From Denitrobaculum tricleocarpae (lineage in GTDB: Bacteria > Pseudomonadota > Alphaproteobacteria > Kiloniellales > Kiloniellaceae), in the NCBI RefSeq assembly GCF_007004665.1, contig NZ_ML660052.1:682001-746000 (forward strand): 64,000 nucleotides of DNA, read 5' to 3'. The notes beneath the pieces are model-generated. The model had not been told where the DNA came from. It worked only from the letters and a program-made list of their open reading frames with translations, and ran no database searches. Both the position numbers and the translations under genes were made by a program. The number at the start of each line of letters is the position of its first letter. Within the stretch, counting starts at the first letter, position 1. Positions 16,838 to 26,300 of this stretch are shown piece after piece.

Positions 16838-18676
16838 CTAATCGACTTGTGAATCCTGCGATTTGGCGTCGAGGCTTTGAAACAGAAGCGCGCCCAGCTC
16901 CGCCAGCTCGAAGTCTTTGCCGAGAAGGGGGTCTTCCGCCAGCCTGACCAGGGTTCTGGCGCCTTCCAGGCGCTCTCTTTCCGCCAGTGTTATGGCGACG
17001 ACGTTCAAAAAGAGCCGCTGTTTTTTCGGATCGTCCAGTCGCCCGGAAAGCCTGACTGTGTCGGCTGGTTCCAGGTTGAGAGGCACGGTCTGTGCGGTCC
17101 GCGCGATGCGGGTAAGGTCCCACTCCGTTTCACCCGGCACCAAAAGATCCAGCCGCCTTTCCAACGTTTCCACGGCGATCCCGTTCTCGCCTGCTTCGGC
17201 CGTTGCAAACCCGAGTTTACTCAGTGCCCTGAAGCGGTCTTCAGGGTCTTCATACCAGTTGATCAGACTCTGCACCTGTTCAAACTGTTTGAGTCTGAGT
17301 CGCACTTCGATCAGATAATTCAGGACTTCGCCGGAGCCTTCCAGCTCATCCATTTCGAGTGCCGACTGCGTGGCATCCGCCAAGCGATACGGCAGGTCTT
17401 CTTGACCTTTGACGCCGATGGTAACGGCGGCCATAGTCATTAAGCCGACAAGCCTGCGGCTCTCCAATTCAATTCCATTGAGGATTTCTTCCGCCAGGCC
17501 GTAGTCTTTCCGGCTGAGCGCAATCCGGGCAAGCCTTTCCTGGGCGTTGTGTTTGTTGATTGGATTCGCAATCTGCGCAACCACCTTCAAGGCTTCATCG
17601 GTGAATCCGGATTCCATCATCGCCTGCGCCTGCCAACCCACGGACTCGACACGCAGATGAGGGTCGCTGATCTGCGACATCTCGGCGAGGTTTCTGGTAA
17701 AGAGATCTCTCGCTTTTTGCGGTTCGCCTTGCCGTGCGCGTTGAGCTGCGATCTGTGCCAGGTTGATAAGCCGGTCATACGGGTTGTCGATCCCTTCCGC
17801 CACGCGCTGTGCCGGGTCCAGTCTGTCCGAACCCTGCAACATGGGAACGATTGTGCGTCGCACGTGATCAGTATTCTCGTGCGCCGCGTCTTCAAGTCGC
17901 AAGACCGTCTCCAGTGCCTTGCTGAAGAGGCTGTCAGCTTCCTGGGTCTTTTCCAGGTTGTGAGCCAGGATGCCAAGCTGCGCGTAGACCTGTGCCTGCA
18001 GCGCCGGATCGTCTATCGCCGCGACGGTGTGCAAGACCTCTGAGAAGGCCCGCTCGCGAAGCTGTCCGAAGGCAAGCTCGGCGAGCGTGCCGTTTCGCAG
18101 ACTTGGTCTGTTGATCTCCTGAACGTTCTGCCATGCCAGCTCGAAGCGTTTTTCAAGCACGAACCGATGGACCAGACTGGCCTGGAAACTATCGGACAGT
18201 GTTTCGTCGCCGACCTCCTTGACCAATAGCAAGGCCGGTTCGACTTCGCCGTCGGAAACAAAAGCTCTGACGATGGACGTCTGCAGGGTGCGCTTATGTT
18301 CCGGATCGCTTAGAAGATCCAGAGCTTCGTATGTTTTTGCATAGTCCCGCTGGTCCGCATATAGGGTGCCGAGGATCAAGAGTTTGGTGCTCTTCAGCCT
18401 GCTCTCTTTCATTGGGCGGGCTACCTTGAAGGCGCTGTCCAGGTAGCCATGCTGTATCAGCTTGTCGATCAGCGCATACTTTGGCTCTTCTTTATCGTCG
18501 TCTTGCAGTGAATCGATCCGGCTCAAGAGTTCCTTCAGGAGCGGTTCGGCACATTCGGCCGGAACCGGGGTGACATAGCAGGCCTCCGCCGGCGCCTGAG
18601 CAAAAGAGGGAGTTGCGCCGGATCCGCCGATCAGGCCGAGCGCGATCAAGAGAGCGCCATACGTTTTAGCTTGCAT
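16838..18676 (-). CDS. Exported helical-repeat (TPR-like) protein of unknown function
   Basis: A 612-residue protein with a signal peptide (GALLIALGLIGGSGATPSFA). The mature part consists almost entirely of degenerate 34-36-residue helix pairs resembling TPR or Sel1-like units (e.g. YAKTYEALDLLSDPEHKRT, ALQAQVYAQLGILAHNLEKT, ALKVVAQIANPINKHNAQERL). This suggests a periplasmic solenoid that binds other proteins. Two Cys near the mature N-terminus (EACYVTPVPAECAEP) may form a disulfide. AGGGA precedes the ATG. Partners are unknown; the next gene downstream (15807-16718) is another exported unknown on the same strand. Confidence 0.75.
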   Translation of the reverse strand: MQAKTYGALLIALGLIGGSGATPSFAQAPAEACYVTPVPAECAEPLLKELLSRIDSLQDDDKEEPKYALIDKLIQHGYLDSAFKVARPMKESRLKSTKLLILGTLYADQRDYAKTYEALDLLSDPEHKRTLQTSIVRAFVSDGEVEPALLLVKEVGDETLSDSFQASLVHRFVLEKRFELAWQNVQEINRPSLRNGTLAELAFGQLRERAFSEVLHTVAAIDDPALQAQVYAQLGILAHNLEKTQEADSLFSKALETVLRLEDAAHENTDHVRRTIVPMLQGSDRLDPAQRVAEGIDNPYDRLINLAQIAAQRARQGEPQKARDLFTRNLAEMSQISDPHLRVESVGWQAQAMMESGFTDEALKVVAQIANPINKHNAQERLARIALSRKDYGLAEEILNGIELESRRLVGLMTMAAVTIGVKGQEDLPYRLADATQSALEMDELEGSGEVLNYLIEVRLRLKQFEQVQSLINWYEDPEDRFRALSKLGFATAEAGENGIAVETLERRLDLLVPGETEWDLTRIARTAQTVPLNLEPADTVRLSGRLDDPKKQRLFLNVVAITLAERERLEGARTLVRLAEDPLLGKDFELAELGALLFQSLDAKSQDSQVD

Positions 18677-18966
18677 GCTGTATTCCCTGTCGTTGTTCCG
18701 GCTCGAGACGGAAGAGGCGTTGGCTGGCCGAAACCATTCGTTGGAAGGGCAGTTGCACTGCTCATCGGACGTGAGTCGAACCAGGCGGCTGCGGGGTTCA
18801 AAAATAGTTGTGTAGGGTCATCAGCCAGTTTTCAGCAGTGACTTCGGCTGTTTGAGGGCTCTTGCGTCCGATCGGACTCTGGGTTATCTGCAGGGCTATC
18901 GTGCTGGAGCGGATCGCGGTACAGCGGGGCGTTGATGATGCGCGTGGCAAGAAACCGAAGATAAAA

Positions 18967-19962
18967 ATGTCGGAATTTCAATCATATAGGCTGTCCGTCG
19001 CCCCCATGATGGATTGGACGGATCGCCATTGCCGGGTCTTCCACCGATTGTTGAGTCAGCGGACCCTGCTCTATAGCGAGATGGTTCCCGCGGGCGCGAT
19101 CGTGCATGGGGACCGGGATCGTTTTTTGACCTTTGATCCGAGCGAGCATCCGGTGGCGCTGCAGGTCGGCGGCTCGGATCCGGATGATCTGGAAACCTGC
19201 GCCCGCGCGGCGGCGGACTACGGCTACGACGAGATCAACCTGAACGTGGGCTGCCCGAGCGACCGGGTGCAGCGCGGGCGTTTCGGCGCCTGCCTGATGG
19301 CGGAGCCCGATCTCGTGGCGCGCTGTGTCGAGGCCATGCGCCGGGCGCCGATCGAGGTGACGGTCAAGACCAGGATCGGGATCGACGCGCAGGATTCCTA
19401 CGAGGAACTGCATGATTTTGTTGGGAAACTTGCGGCGGTGGGCACCACGACGGTGATCATTCACGCGCGAAAGGCCTGGCTGAGTGGCCTCAGTCCCAAG
19501 CAAAACCGGGAAATTCCGCCGCTGCGCTACGACGTGGTCCATCGCCTGAAAGGAGATTACCCGGATTTGGCCATTGTCCTGAACGGCGGCGTGCAGGATC
19601 TGGCCCAGTCCCTCGGGCATCTGGAACGGGTGGATGGGGTCATGATCGGACGTGCGGCCTATCACGATCCCTACCTCCTGGCCGAGGCCGATCAGCGGAT
19701 CTTCAGGGATGTCCGCCCGGTTGCGACGCGTCCGGAAATCGTAATGAATCTCATGCCTTACGCCGAAAAACTGGCGTCCGGGGGCGTGCCGGTCAAGCAC
19801 CTGACACGCCACATCCTGGGCCTTTTCAACGGCGAGCGGGGCGCACGGCTCTGGCGGCGCTATCTCAGCGAGAACGCCCATCTGCCGGGCGCAGGACCGC
19901 AGGTCATTCTCGAGGCCCTGGAACAGGTCCGTGCCGCTCAGGACGGCCGCGCCGCCGCTTGA
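18967..19962 (+). CDS. dusA: tRNA-dihydrouridine synthase A
   Basis: A 331-residue FMN enzyme that reduces uridines in the tRNA D-loop using NADPH. It shows the DusA features: YRLSVAPMMDWTDRHCR at the start of the TIM barrel, the GCPSDRVQRGRFGACLM box holding the active-site cysteine, VTVKTRIGID, and IIHARKAWLSGLSPKQNRE. The start at 18967 is chosen because the family begins there; an in-frame extension to 18862 has no family residues. It is a single gene, with short spacers on both sides and a 15-bp tandem repeat immediately after its stop. Confidence 0.96.
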   Translation: MSEFQSYRLSVAPMMDWTDRHCRVFHRLLSQRTLLYSEMVPAGAIVHGDRDRFLTFDPSEHPVALQVGGSDPDDLETCARAAADYGYDEINLNVGCPSDRVQRGRFGACLMAEPDLVARCVEAMRRAPIEVTVKTRIGIDAQDSYEELHDFVGKLAAVGTTTVIIHARKAWLSGLSPKQNREIPPLRYDVVHRLKGDYPDLAIVLNGGVQDLAQSLGHLERVDGVMIGRAAYHDPYLLAEADQRIFRDVRPVATRPEIVMNLMPYAEKLASGGVPVKHLTRHILGLFNGERGARLWRRYLSENAHLPGAGPQVILEALEQVRAAQDGRAAA

Positions 19963-19978
19963 ACCTGTTCGCCGCAGA

Positions 19979-20023
19979 ACCGGGATTGTTCATACCGGGA
20001 TTGTCCATACCGGGATTTTCCAT
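19979..20023. repeat. Three tandem copies of a 15-bp unit after dusA
   Basis: The unit ACCGGGATTG(T/T/T)(T/C/T)CAT-like sequence is repeated three times without gaps, differing at one or two bases. It starts 16 bp after the dusA stop. The short tandem array is likely a replication-slippage product with no obvious secondary structure. Confidence 0.7.
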
Positions 20024-20109
20024 TTCGTTTTGGCGGCTTTTATCCCCCGAAATCCCGACTTATCCCATCGTTATGACATACAAATGTCACAGCGGACGTT
20101 TTAGCGCCC

Positions 20110-21630
20110 TCACAGGCTGCCGCGCACGCCCTCGGGGGTCAGTTCCAGGCCGGTCAGGGTGCGGTCGAGATGCCGCGCACGCCAGGAAAGCAGCTTCTCG
20201 GCATAGCGCAGACGCGTGCCCTGGTGGGCCGGATCCCCGGCGAGATTTCTGAGCTCGGCGGGGTCGGCGGCGAGGTCGAAGAGCAGGGGCGGCAGGCCGG
20301 TGAAGTGGACGTACTTGAAGGCCGCGTCGCGGATCACGGCGAGACTGCAGTCGTCCAGCGCCAGGCCGAGGGCGTCCTGAGCTGTTCCGCTGACGACCTC
20401 GCGGAAATCAAACTCCCAGTGCACCTCGCTGCGCGCGTCGTCCGGGGTTCGGCCTTCCAGGAAGGGCTTCAGCGAGCGGCCGTCCATGGCGCGCGGAATG
20501 CGGGCGCCCAGGCAATCCAGGATGGTCGGCGTCACATCGACGGCCTCGCTGAAGGCCTCGACTTGCCGGCCCCTGACGTCGGCCGCATCGGGATGGCGGA
20601 TGATCAGGGGAATGTGGTTGGCCTGGTCGAAGTAACCCAGTTTGCCGAAGAGGTGATGATCGCCCGCCATCTCGCCGTGGTCGGTGGTCAGGACAATCAG
20701 CGTCTCGTCATAGAGCCCCTTGGCCTTGAGGTGGTCGAGGACCCGCCCGATCTGGGCATCGACCTCCGAGATCAGGCCGTAGTAGCTGGCGCGGATCTGA
20801 CGCCGGGCGGCATCGTCCCAGTCCCGGGTCAGACCTTCGGCGCCGGCGACGAAGCTCGACTTAGCCTGGCTCTCGAAGACATGGGCCAGGAAGGGGTGGC
20901 TCGTAGCCTCGTCCTCCAGGCTCCCGGCGCGCACGAAGTCGGGCAGGGCGTCCGGGTCGTACATGCGGTTGTAGGGCTCCGGCGCGATGAAGGGCGGATG
21001 GGGGCGCAGGAAACTGATGTGGGCGAACCAGGGCGCACTGCCCATCTCGTCGCTATAGTCCAGGAACCGCTCGGTCAGGAAGGCGGCCTCCGAGAATTCG
21101 GCGGGGTAGCGCGCCGCCGCGCCGGCGGGCGGATCGGCTGGCCCTTCCGCCGGAAGGTAGATATCGAGCCCCTTTTCCGGTACCGCCACGCCCTTGCGGC
21201 GCAGCCAGGCGAACCAGGCTTCCGAGGCTTCGTCCAGGGGCTGGCGCTGGGTAAAGCCGGGCAGCACGCCTTCGTAGGTCAGCAGGCGCGGGTCGTTCGG
21301 ATCACAGGTCCGCGGGTCGACGGCGCTGTCGGTATAGCCGAAGAGCACCGGCTCGTAGCCCAGGCGCCGCGCGGCCAGGGCGATGTTGTCGTGGCGGGCG
21401 TCCAGGGGCGTGCCGTTGCGGCAGACCCGGTGGTTCATCTGATAGAGCCCGGTCAGCAGCGACGCGCGCGCGGGCGAGCAGGGCACGGCCTGGCCGAAGT
21501 GTTTGCGGAACAGTAGGCCGTCGGCGGCCAGGGCATCGATCGCCGGGGTTTTGACCAGCGGATGACCGACCGCGCCGAGGCAATCGCCCCGCCACTGGTC
21601 GGCGGTGATCAGGAGGACGTTCATGGGCAT
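20110..21630 (-). CDS. Sulfatase / phosphonate monoester hydrolase family enzyme
   Basis: A 506-residue alkaline-phosphatase-superfamily hydrolase. The sulfatase motif CSPAR (Cys51-Arg55) would be matured to formylglycine. Metal ligands are in LLITADQWRGD and LTTDHGEMAGDH. The N-terminal run, including LLTGLYQMNHRV and a later GYTDSAVDPRT-like segment, is closer to phosphonate monoester hydrolase/arylsulfatase (PMH) enzymes than to choline sulfatase. No signal peptide is seen, so it should act in the cytoplasm. An ATG two codons later is an alternative start. Neighbouring genes do not reveal the natural ester. A separate formylglycine-generating or anaerobic maturase would be needed and is not in the window. 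Confidence 0.9.
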   Translation of the reverse strand: MPMNVLLITADQWRGDCLGAVGHPLVKTPAIDALAADGLLFRKHFGQAVPCSPARASLLTGLYQMNHRVCRNGTPLDARHDNIALAARRLGYEPVLFGYTDSAVDPRTCDPNDPRLLTYEGVLPGFTQRQPLDEASEAWFAWLRRKGVAVPEKGLDIYLPAEGPADPPAGAAARYPAEFSEAAFLTERFLDYSDEMGSAPWFAHISFLRPHPPFIAPEPYNRMYDPDALPDFVRAGSLEDEATSHPFLAHVFESQAKSSFVAGAEGLTRDWDDAARRQIRASYYGLISEVDAQIGRVLDHLKAKGLYDETLIVLTTDHGEMAGDHHLFGKLGYFDQANHIPLIIRHPDAADVRGRQVEAFSEAVDVTPTILDCLGARIPRAMDGRSLKPFLEGRTPDDARSEVHWEFDFREVVSGTAQDALGLALDDCSLAVIRDAAFKYVHFTGLPPLLFDLAADPAELRNLAGDPAHQGTRLRYAEKLLSWRARHLDRTLTGLELTPEGVRGSL

Positions 21631-21961
21631 TGGGCGTGCGGACTCCGTCGCGGGGGGCGCCGGGAAATATCGGGCGCGGACCTTCGTGATTTCGCCCGCG
21701 AGTGTGGCCGAGTTTTTTCCGCTGTGCCACCGCGAATGAAGTTGCGCTCGGCCAGAGGGGCTGAATTGCCCGAAGATTTCATGGGCCTGTCACAGTTTCC
21801 AACCCGATGGTGCGTCCGATCAAGCGCAGAACGCTCAAGTAGAGAACGATCGCGAGACTCTCGAATCCGATCACCTTTTATGCGGGAAAGTCCTTTAGGC
21901 AATGCCCGAATGAGTCGTTTCTGTTACACTGCCGCGGTCCTCTCATCGCTGGAGACCTGAA
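21631..21961. other. Divergent intergenic region, no gene seen
   Basis: 331 bp between the divergently transcribed sulfatase gene and the tandem NTF2-like gene. It should hold both promoters. I see no strong palindrome or convincing -35/-10 pair. A GGAG ribosome-binding site for the rightward gene lies at its end. Confidence 0.4.
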
Positions 21962-22948
21962 ATGGCGGCGAACCCCGGGGTTCTGGAAAGCATGCGTTTG
22001 GCCTATGCCGCTTACGACAGGGGCGACGCGGCGCCCTTGCTCGACCTCTTCGCTGAGGACGGGGTGATCCGCTTCACGGCGCCCGAGAGTTTCCTGCATT
22101 TCGCCGGCCCCAGCTCCGGCCCCGAGGGCGCGCGCAAGGCCCTGACCGCGATCTCCGAAATCTTCGCCTGGGAGAGTTACAAGATTTACGAAATGCTGGT
22201 GGACGGAGATTCGGTCTTCGCCGTCACCGGCGGAATGCTCCGCCACAAGGAGACGGACCAGAGGACCGAGGTTCAGCTCGGCGATCTGATCCGTTTCCAG
22301 CGCGGCCGGATCGTCGAGTTCGTGGAGTTTTTCGATTCCGCCGGCCTGCGCGCCTGGGTGAAGCGTGCCGGCACGCCCTCCAACACCGAGCTGAACGGCG
22401 GCCGGGGCGGCGGGAGTAGCGCAAGTCCCGGAGCAAGTCCCGGAGATGAAGGCGATGCCTCCGGCGAGAGCGCAACGCGGGCCGGGGCTACCTGTTCCCA
22501 ATCCGCGGCGGACGCGTTGCGTCAAAGCGTTTCTGCCAACAACAAGACCGCCGCCAACAAGCATCTGCTCTCGCGCTGCTACGACGCCTACGCCGCCTGC
22601 GACCCCCAGCCCCTGGTCAGCTTGTTCGACGACGAGGCCAGTTACAATGCCGTCGCCCGCTGCGAAGACTTCAGCTTCGCCGGTCCCTGCCACGGCCGCC
22701 GCGCGGTGCTGGAGAACATCGCACGCATCCATGCCGACTACGATCTGGAAAAATACGCCGTCACCCGCATGATCGCCCAGGACGATTTGGTCGCGGTCCA
22801 CGCCGATGTGGGTTTTCGCTACAAGTCCACCGGAAACCTAGTGGCGATCGACAAGGTCGATCTTTTTCGCATGCGGGACGGGAAGATTATCGAGTTCAAT
22901 GAGTTTTTCGATACGGCGTCGGCGTATGACATGCGGGAGGGGGCTTGA
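21962..22948 (+). CDS. Tandem NTF2-like (SnoaL-type) domain protein
   Basis: A 328-residue protein made of two copies of the NTF2-like cone fold: residues about 8-135 and 195-325. The copies align around matching segments (SMRLAYAAYDRGDAAPLLDL with LSRCYDAYAACDPQPLVSL; GRIVEFVEFFDSAGL with GKIIEFNEFFDTASA). They are joined by a low-complexity Gly/Ser/Ala/Glu linker of about 55 residues. Such folds form dimers and serve as isomerases, hydrolases or ligand carriers; here one chain could make the dimer. Catalytic residues cannot be assigned. GGAG precedes the ATG. It seems to be a single gene, at the left edge of the accessory region. Confidence 0.8.
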   Translation: MAANPGVLESMRLAYAAYDRGDAAPLLDLFAEDGVIRFTAPESFLHFAGPSSGPEGARKALTAISEIFAWESYKIYEMLVDGDSVFAVTGGMLRHKETDQRTEVQLGDLIRFQRGRIVEFVEFFDSAGLRAWVKRAGTPSNTELNGGRGGGSSASPGASPGDEGDASGESATRAGATCSQSAADALRQSVSANNKTAANKHLLSRCYDAYAACDPQPLVSLFDDEASYNAVARCEDFSFAGPCHGRRAVLENIARIHADYDLEKYAVTRMIAQDDLVAVHADVGFRYKSTGNLVAIDKVDLFRMRDGKIIEFNEFFDTASAYDMREGA

Positions 22949-23327
22949 GGTTCGGTTGGGGAGTTTTGGGCGGGGAGCGCAGAAATAAGGATCTCACTTT
23001 GATCAAGGGGATTGGCGACGAGATCTCCGGGGAAAGGAAATGCCATCGGGGGAACAGGTTCCCCCGCGCCCCCTCTGTACTTAGGAGATTTGTGCGCGTT
23101 TCGCTTCGAGTGCGTAATGAGAGTTAGAGCTCAAATTTGCGTAATTTGACCGAACTTGGTCGGAATGCTGAGCTAAAATAATGACTTGGTTGCGCATAAA
23201 TTAAGACCTGACGCCACTCACAGAAGTTAGGATTGACCCGGATCATTTTGTTCGGTCCGTAAAATTCGCAACCCAATAAATTGAGTGTGGCTCCTAAGTG
23301 TCATCAATGCTGGTGACACTAGAATAC
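22949..23327. other. Intergenic border of the accessory region
   Basis: 379 bp between the NTF2-like gene and the stop of the giant nuclease-like gene. GC content falls sharply from about 23100. It contains the first copy (23191-23215) of a dispersed ~25-bp motif that recurs three more times up to 29626. No gene is supported. Confidence 0.45.
23191..23215 (+). repeat. Dispersed motif copy 1 (TGCGCA-N..-GACCTGACGCC type)
   Basis: TGCGCATAAATTAA followed by GACCTGACGCC. Related copies lie at 28381-28406 (minus), 28906-28932 and 29603-29626. All share a GCA/ACAAAT part and GACCTGACGC, and each is found shortly after a gene. Confidence 0.55.
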
Positions 23328-26300
23328 TCAACTACCCAGTTTGAAATCGATCTCGAGATCACTGAACACGTTCAACGAGGTTTTGGCAGATATCTTTTCG
23401 TTTGCGTATTGCATTGGAACAGGGTTTCGAAAGACTAAATGCCCTTCCAATTCAGGGTTTTTTATATTGGTGAATTTCGCAATTTCTGCTAAATGAGCAG
23501 AACAAATTGACACGCGGTCAATATGACGCCTCAAGAGGTCAGGCTTACCTAACTCGTTCAATTCACCTCGAAATTTTGATAATTGCTCGGCAATTTCACC
23601 AGGCGTCTTCTTATACTGAACATCTTTGCACTCCATGATTAAAACTCGGCGATTTTCTGATGACCATGCCAATACATCTATGTCACCAAATCGCTTCACG
23701 TCACCAAATTTGGGGTCGTCTCCCTTCTCTAGTAGTTTAGTGACTTGCAGGTCGTGCTCTGTTTGCCATCCTAATTTCCGTAGCCTATCAGCCACCTCTT
23801 TATTAAATATTTCTCGGCTTGCGCGACTTCGACCTGTCCACTTCTTCATTTCCTTCGATTGAATCTGATAATCAGCAAAGTCTGCATCGTAGTAACTGGA
23901 CACGGTATATGAGAAAGCATCCCTTATAAGTCCGGGTGCAACCAGTAGCAGAGGATCGGGGTCATCTGACAAAGCAACAATTGGTTGGCGCAAAACACTT
24001 AAGCGCCGGCGAAAGCGCCATGGTTGCCTATCGGAATCGCGATAGCCGACTGGAACCACTTTCCATGACTCCCGAGTTGTAAGGGTAAGTTTATCTATGA
24101 TCGCGCTTACAGTTGCGGCTGTCAGACGATCCAATTTGCTTAGACATTCAACTAAATCAGATTTCAAAATAGAGATGTGCGCTTCTTTAAGCTCTATACA
24201 ATGGTTTTCGCACATATCAATAAAGGTACGGACCTCATCAAAATCGACGCCGAACTCTGCGCTCCATGCCTGAAGAAAAACGCTTTCAAGCTTTCCTGTC
24301 ACAGATTCAACTACTGTAGCCTCATCAAATAAAGATTCATATTTCTCAACTGAACGTCTAATTGTGCTTTTGCTTGCTGTCTCGCCAAAGGGATTTACCA
24401 CCTGTTCGAAAAAATGATGATTGGCTTGGACATCTCCGAGTGGCGTGATTCGAATGCGAGGTTCCATCGCATTCCAGCGCATGGCGTCTGACCAACTGCC
24501 CAGCGCAAAAATTTGCATGACCATTGCCATTAACCTAGACAAGTCCAATTCTCCTGGAACATACCCTCCTGTTAGTGGGCATTCACTACCGACCATTTCT
24601 AAAATGACACGATTTGATTGAGAAACGGCATTTAGCCGGGATTCATGTTCCACAATCTTGAAAAGCGTGGCTTCTTTGTCGTCGTGTAAAGCCAAAACCG
24701 CCGCGGATGTTCGTCTCCATGACATACGATCACAATTAGCGGCTTCATGATTTTTTATCGTACATTCTGCTAGCGCCGTCCGATCTATTTTCTTAAGAAA
24801 AGCACACAGATCTTCTTCTAAGTGTTTTACAAGTGAGTTGAGAAATAACGTGCATTCAGCGACACCTTCAATTGATCCACCAAGTTTCCGTTCTCGGATT
24901 TGCCAACCCATTCCATATTTCAGAGTTGCAACATCATTGAGACTGATCTTTACAGGACTCGTTGGTAGCTTTTCTCTGACAAAATCGCGAAATTTAGTGG
25001 GTTCAAAAACGTGTGATTGTCGTGCATGCCTATCGCCCGCCACCTCTTGCAAAATGCGTGATTTCATTTTTCTTGAGGGGGCCTCGAGAAGTTCGAATAA
25101 ACCATTTACGAACGCCTCAACGAGAGCTCGCTCGGAAATATTATCAGGATTAAAAAAAGCGTTCTCAAAAACGTTACCAGTCGTCACTACTACTCGATTG
25201 TCTGCAGGAACAACTTCTATATTAATCTCATCTCTAATATCATTTGGTGTTATTGTTTTCCCATTGCCAGTAGGAGAAACGTGATCTCCCATGCAATTAA
25301 GTTCCAAGATAATTTGTTTAGGAAGTTTATTTTTGAAATATTTTTCAGATATCGACGCTATTCTTGGAATCCATGTAGAGAGTAGCCGCTCTCGTTCGTA
25401 ATTCTCTTTCTTTGAATAGGCGTCGGTGCTTTGTAACTTCGACCACCAGTTCGTAATTTTTCCTTCATATAATAATGGAAAACCGAGTTCCCTATTGAAG
25501 AGAGCTAAATACAGTGGTTTTTTCAAATCCTCTTCAAATATTGAATCTGACCGTTTCCATACGCGAACAAATTCACCATCGACTCCGGCAACACAGTGGA
25601 GATCATGGGACTCACAAATGCTGTGCCTTAATTCTCTCAGTCCATTTTGGTCGACCACGACCATGAGCTCACTTTCACCGTCATAGCTATCTGGTATAGA
25701 GTCATGGGGAACCAAGTGACCTTCTAGATTTTCGTTCCATGCAATAAGATTGAGCATCCCACTTAAATTTAGAAGGAGTACGTTTGAAGATGCTACTTTT
25801 TGTTCTGCTTCAAGCAGTCGCCATAAGGACAACGGCTTAAATTTGTTCATCCATCCTAAAGTATAAAAATCATGTGCGGACATGGTATCGAATTGCCAGT
25901 CATCGCTAACACCGTCGTCCATTTCAAGAGAAAACCCACGGCCTATACCACAACCTACTGCTATACTAATGCCGCTTTTAAAATTTGGTGCCTTTCTGGA
26001 GTTATGAGCTGCTTGGTCTATACTTTGGCGGATGGTTTTTGAAATCTCTTTTGAACCGGGGCTTATCCCTCCGAGTCCCGACTCTTCGAAGTTCTTGAGA
26101 TTATCTAAAAACAGAATGACGTGCAGATGGAGTCCAACATCGACCTCGTAGCCTGTCTCTGCAAATAATCCATTTTTTGTCTGATGAAACTTGAACGGCG
26201 CGCCAATCCTCCCCCCCATCATTGGTGTTTCAGAGAATGTTTTAGAAAACTCATCTGCAAGTCCGCGGAGAAGACTTGAGCGCATGTTAGCTGCGTCCAT

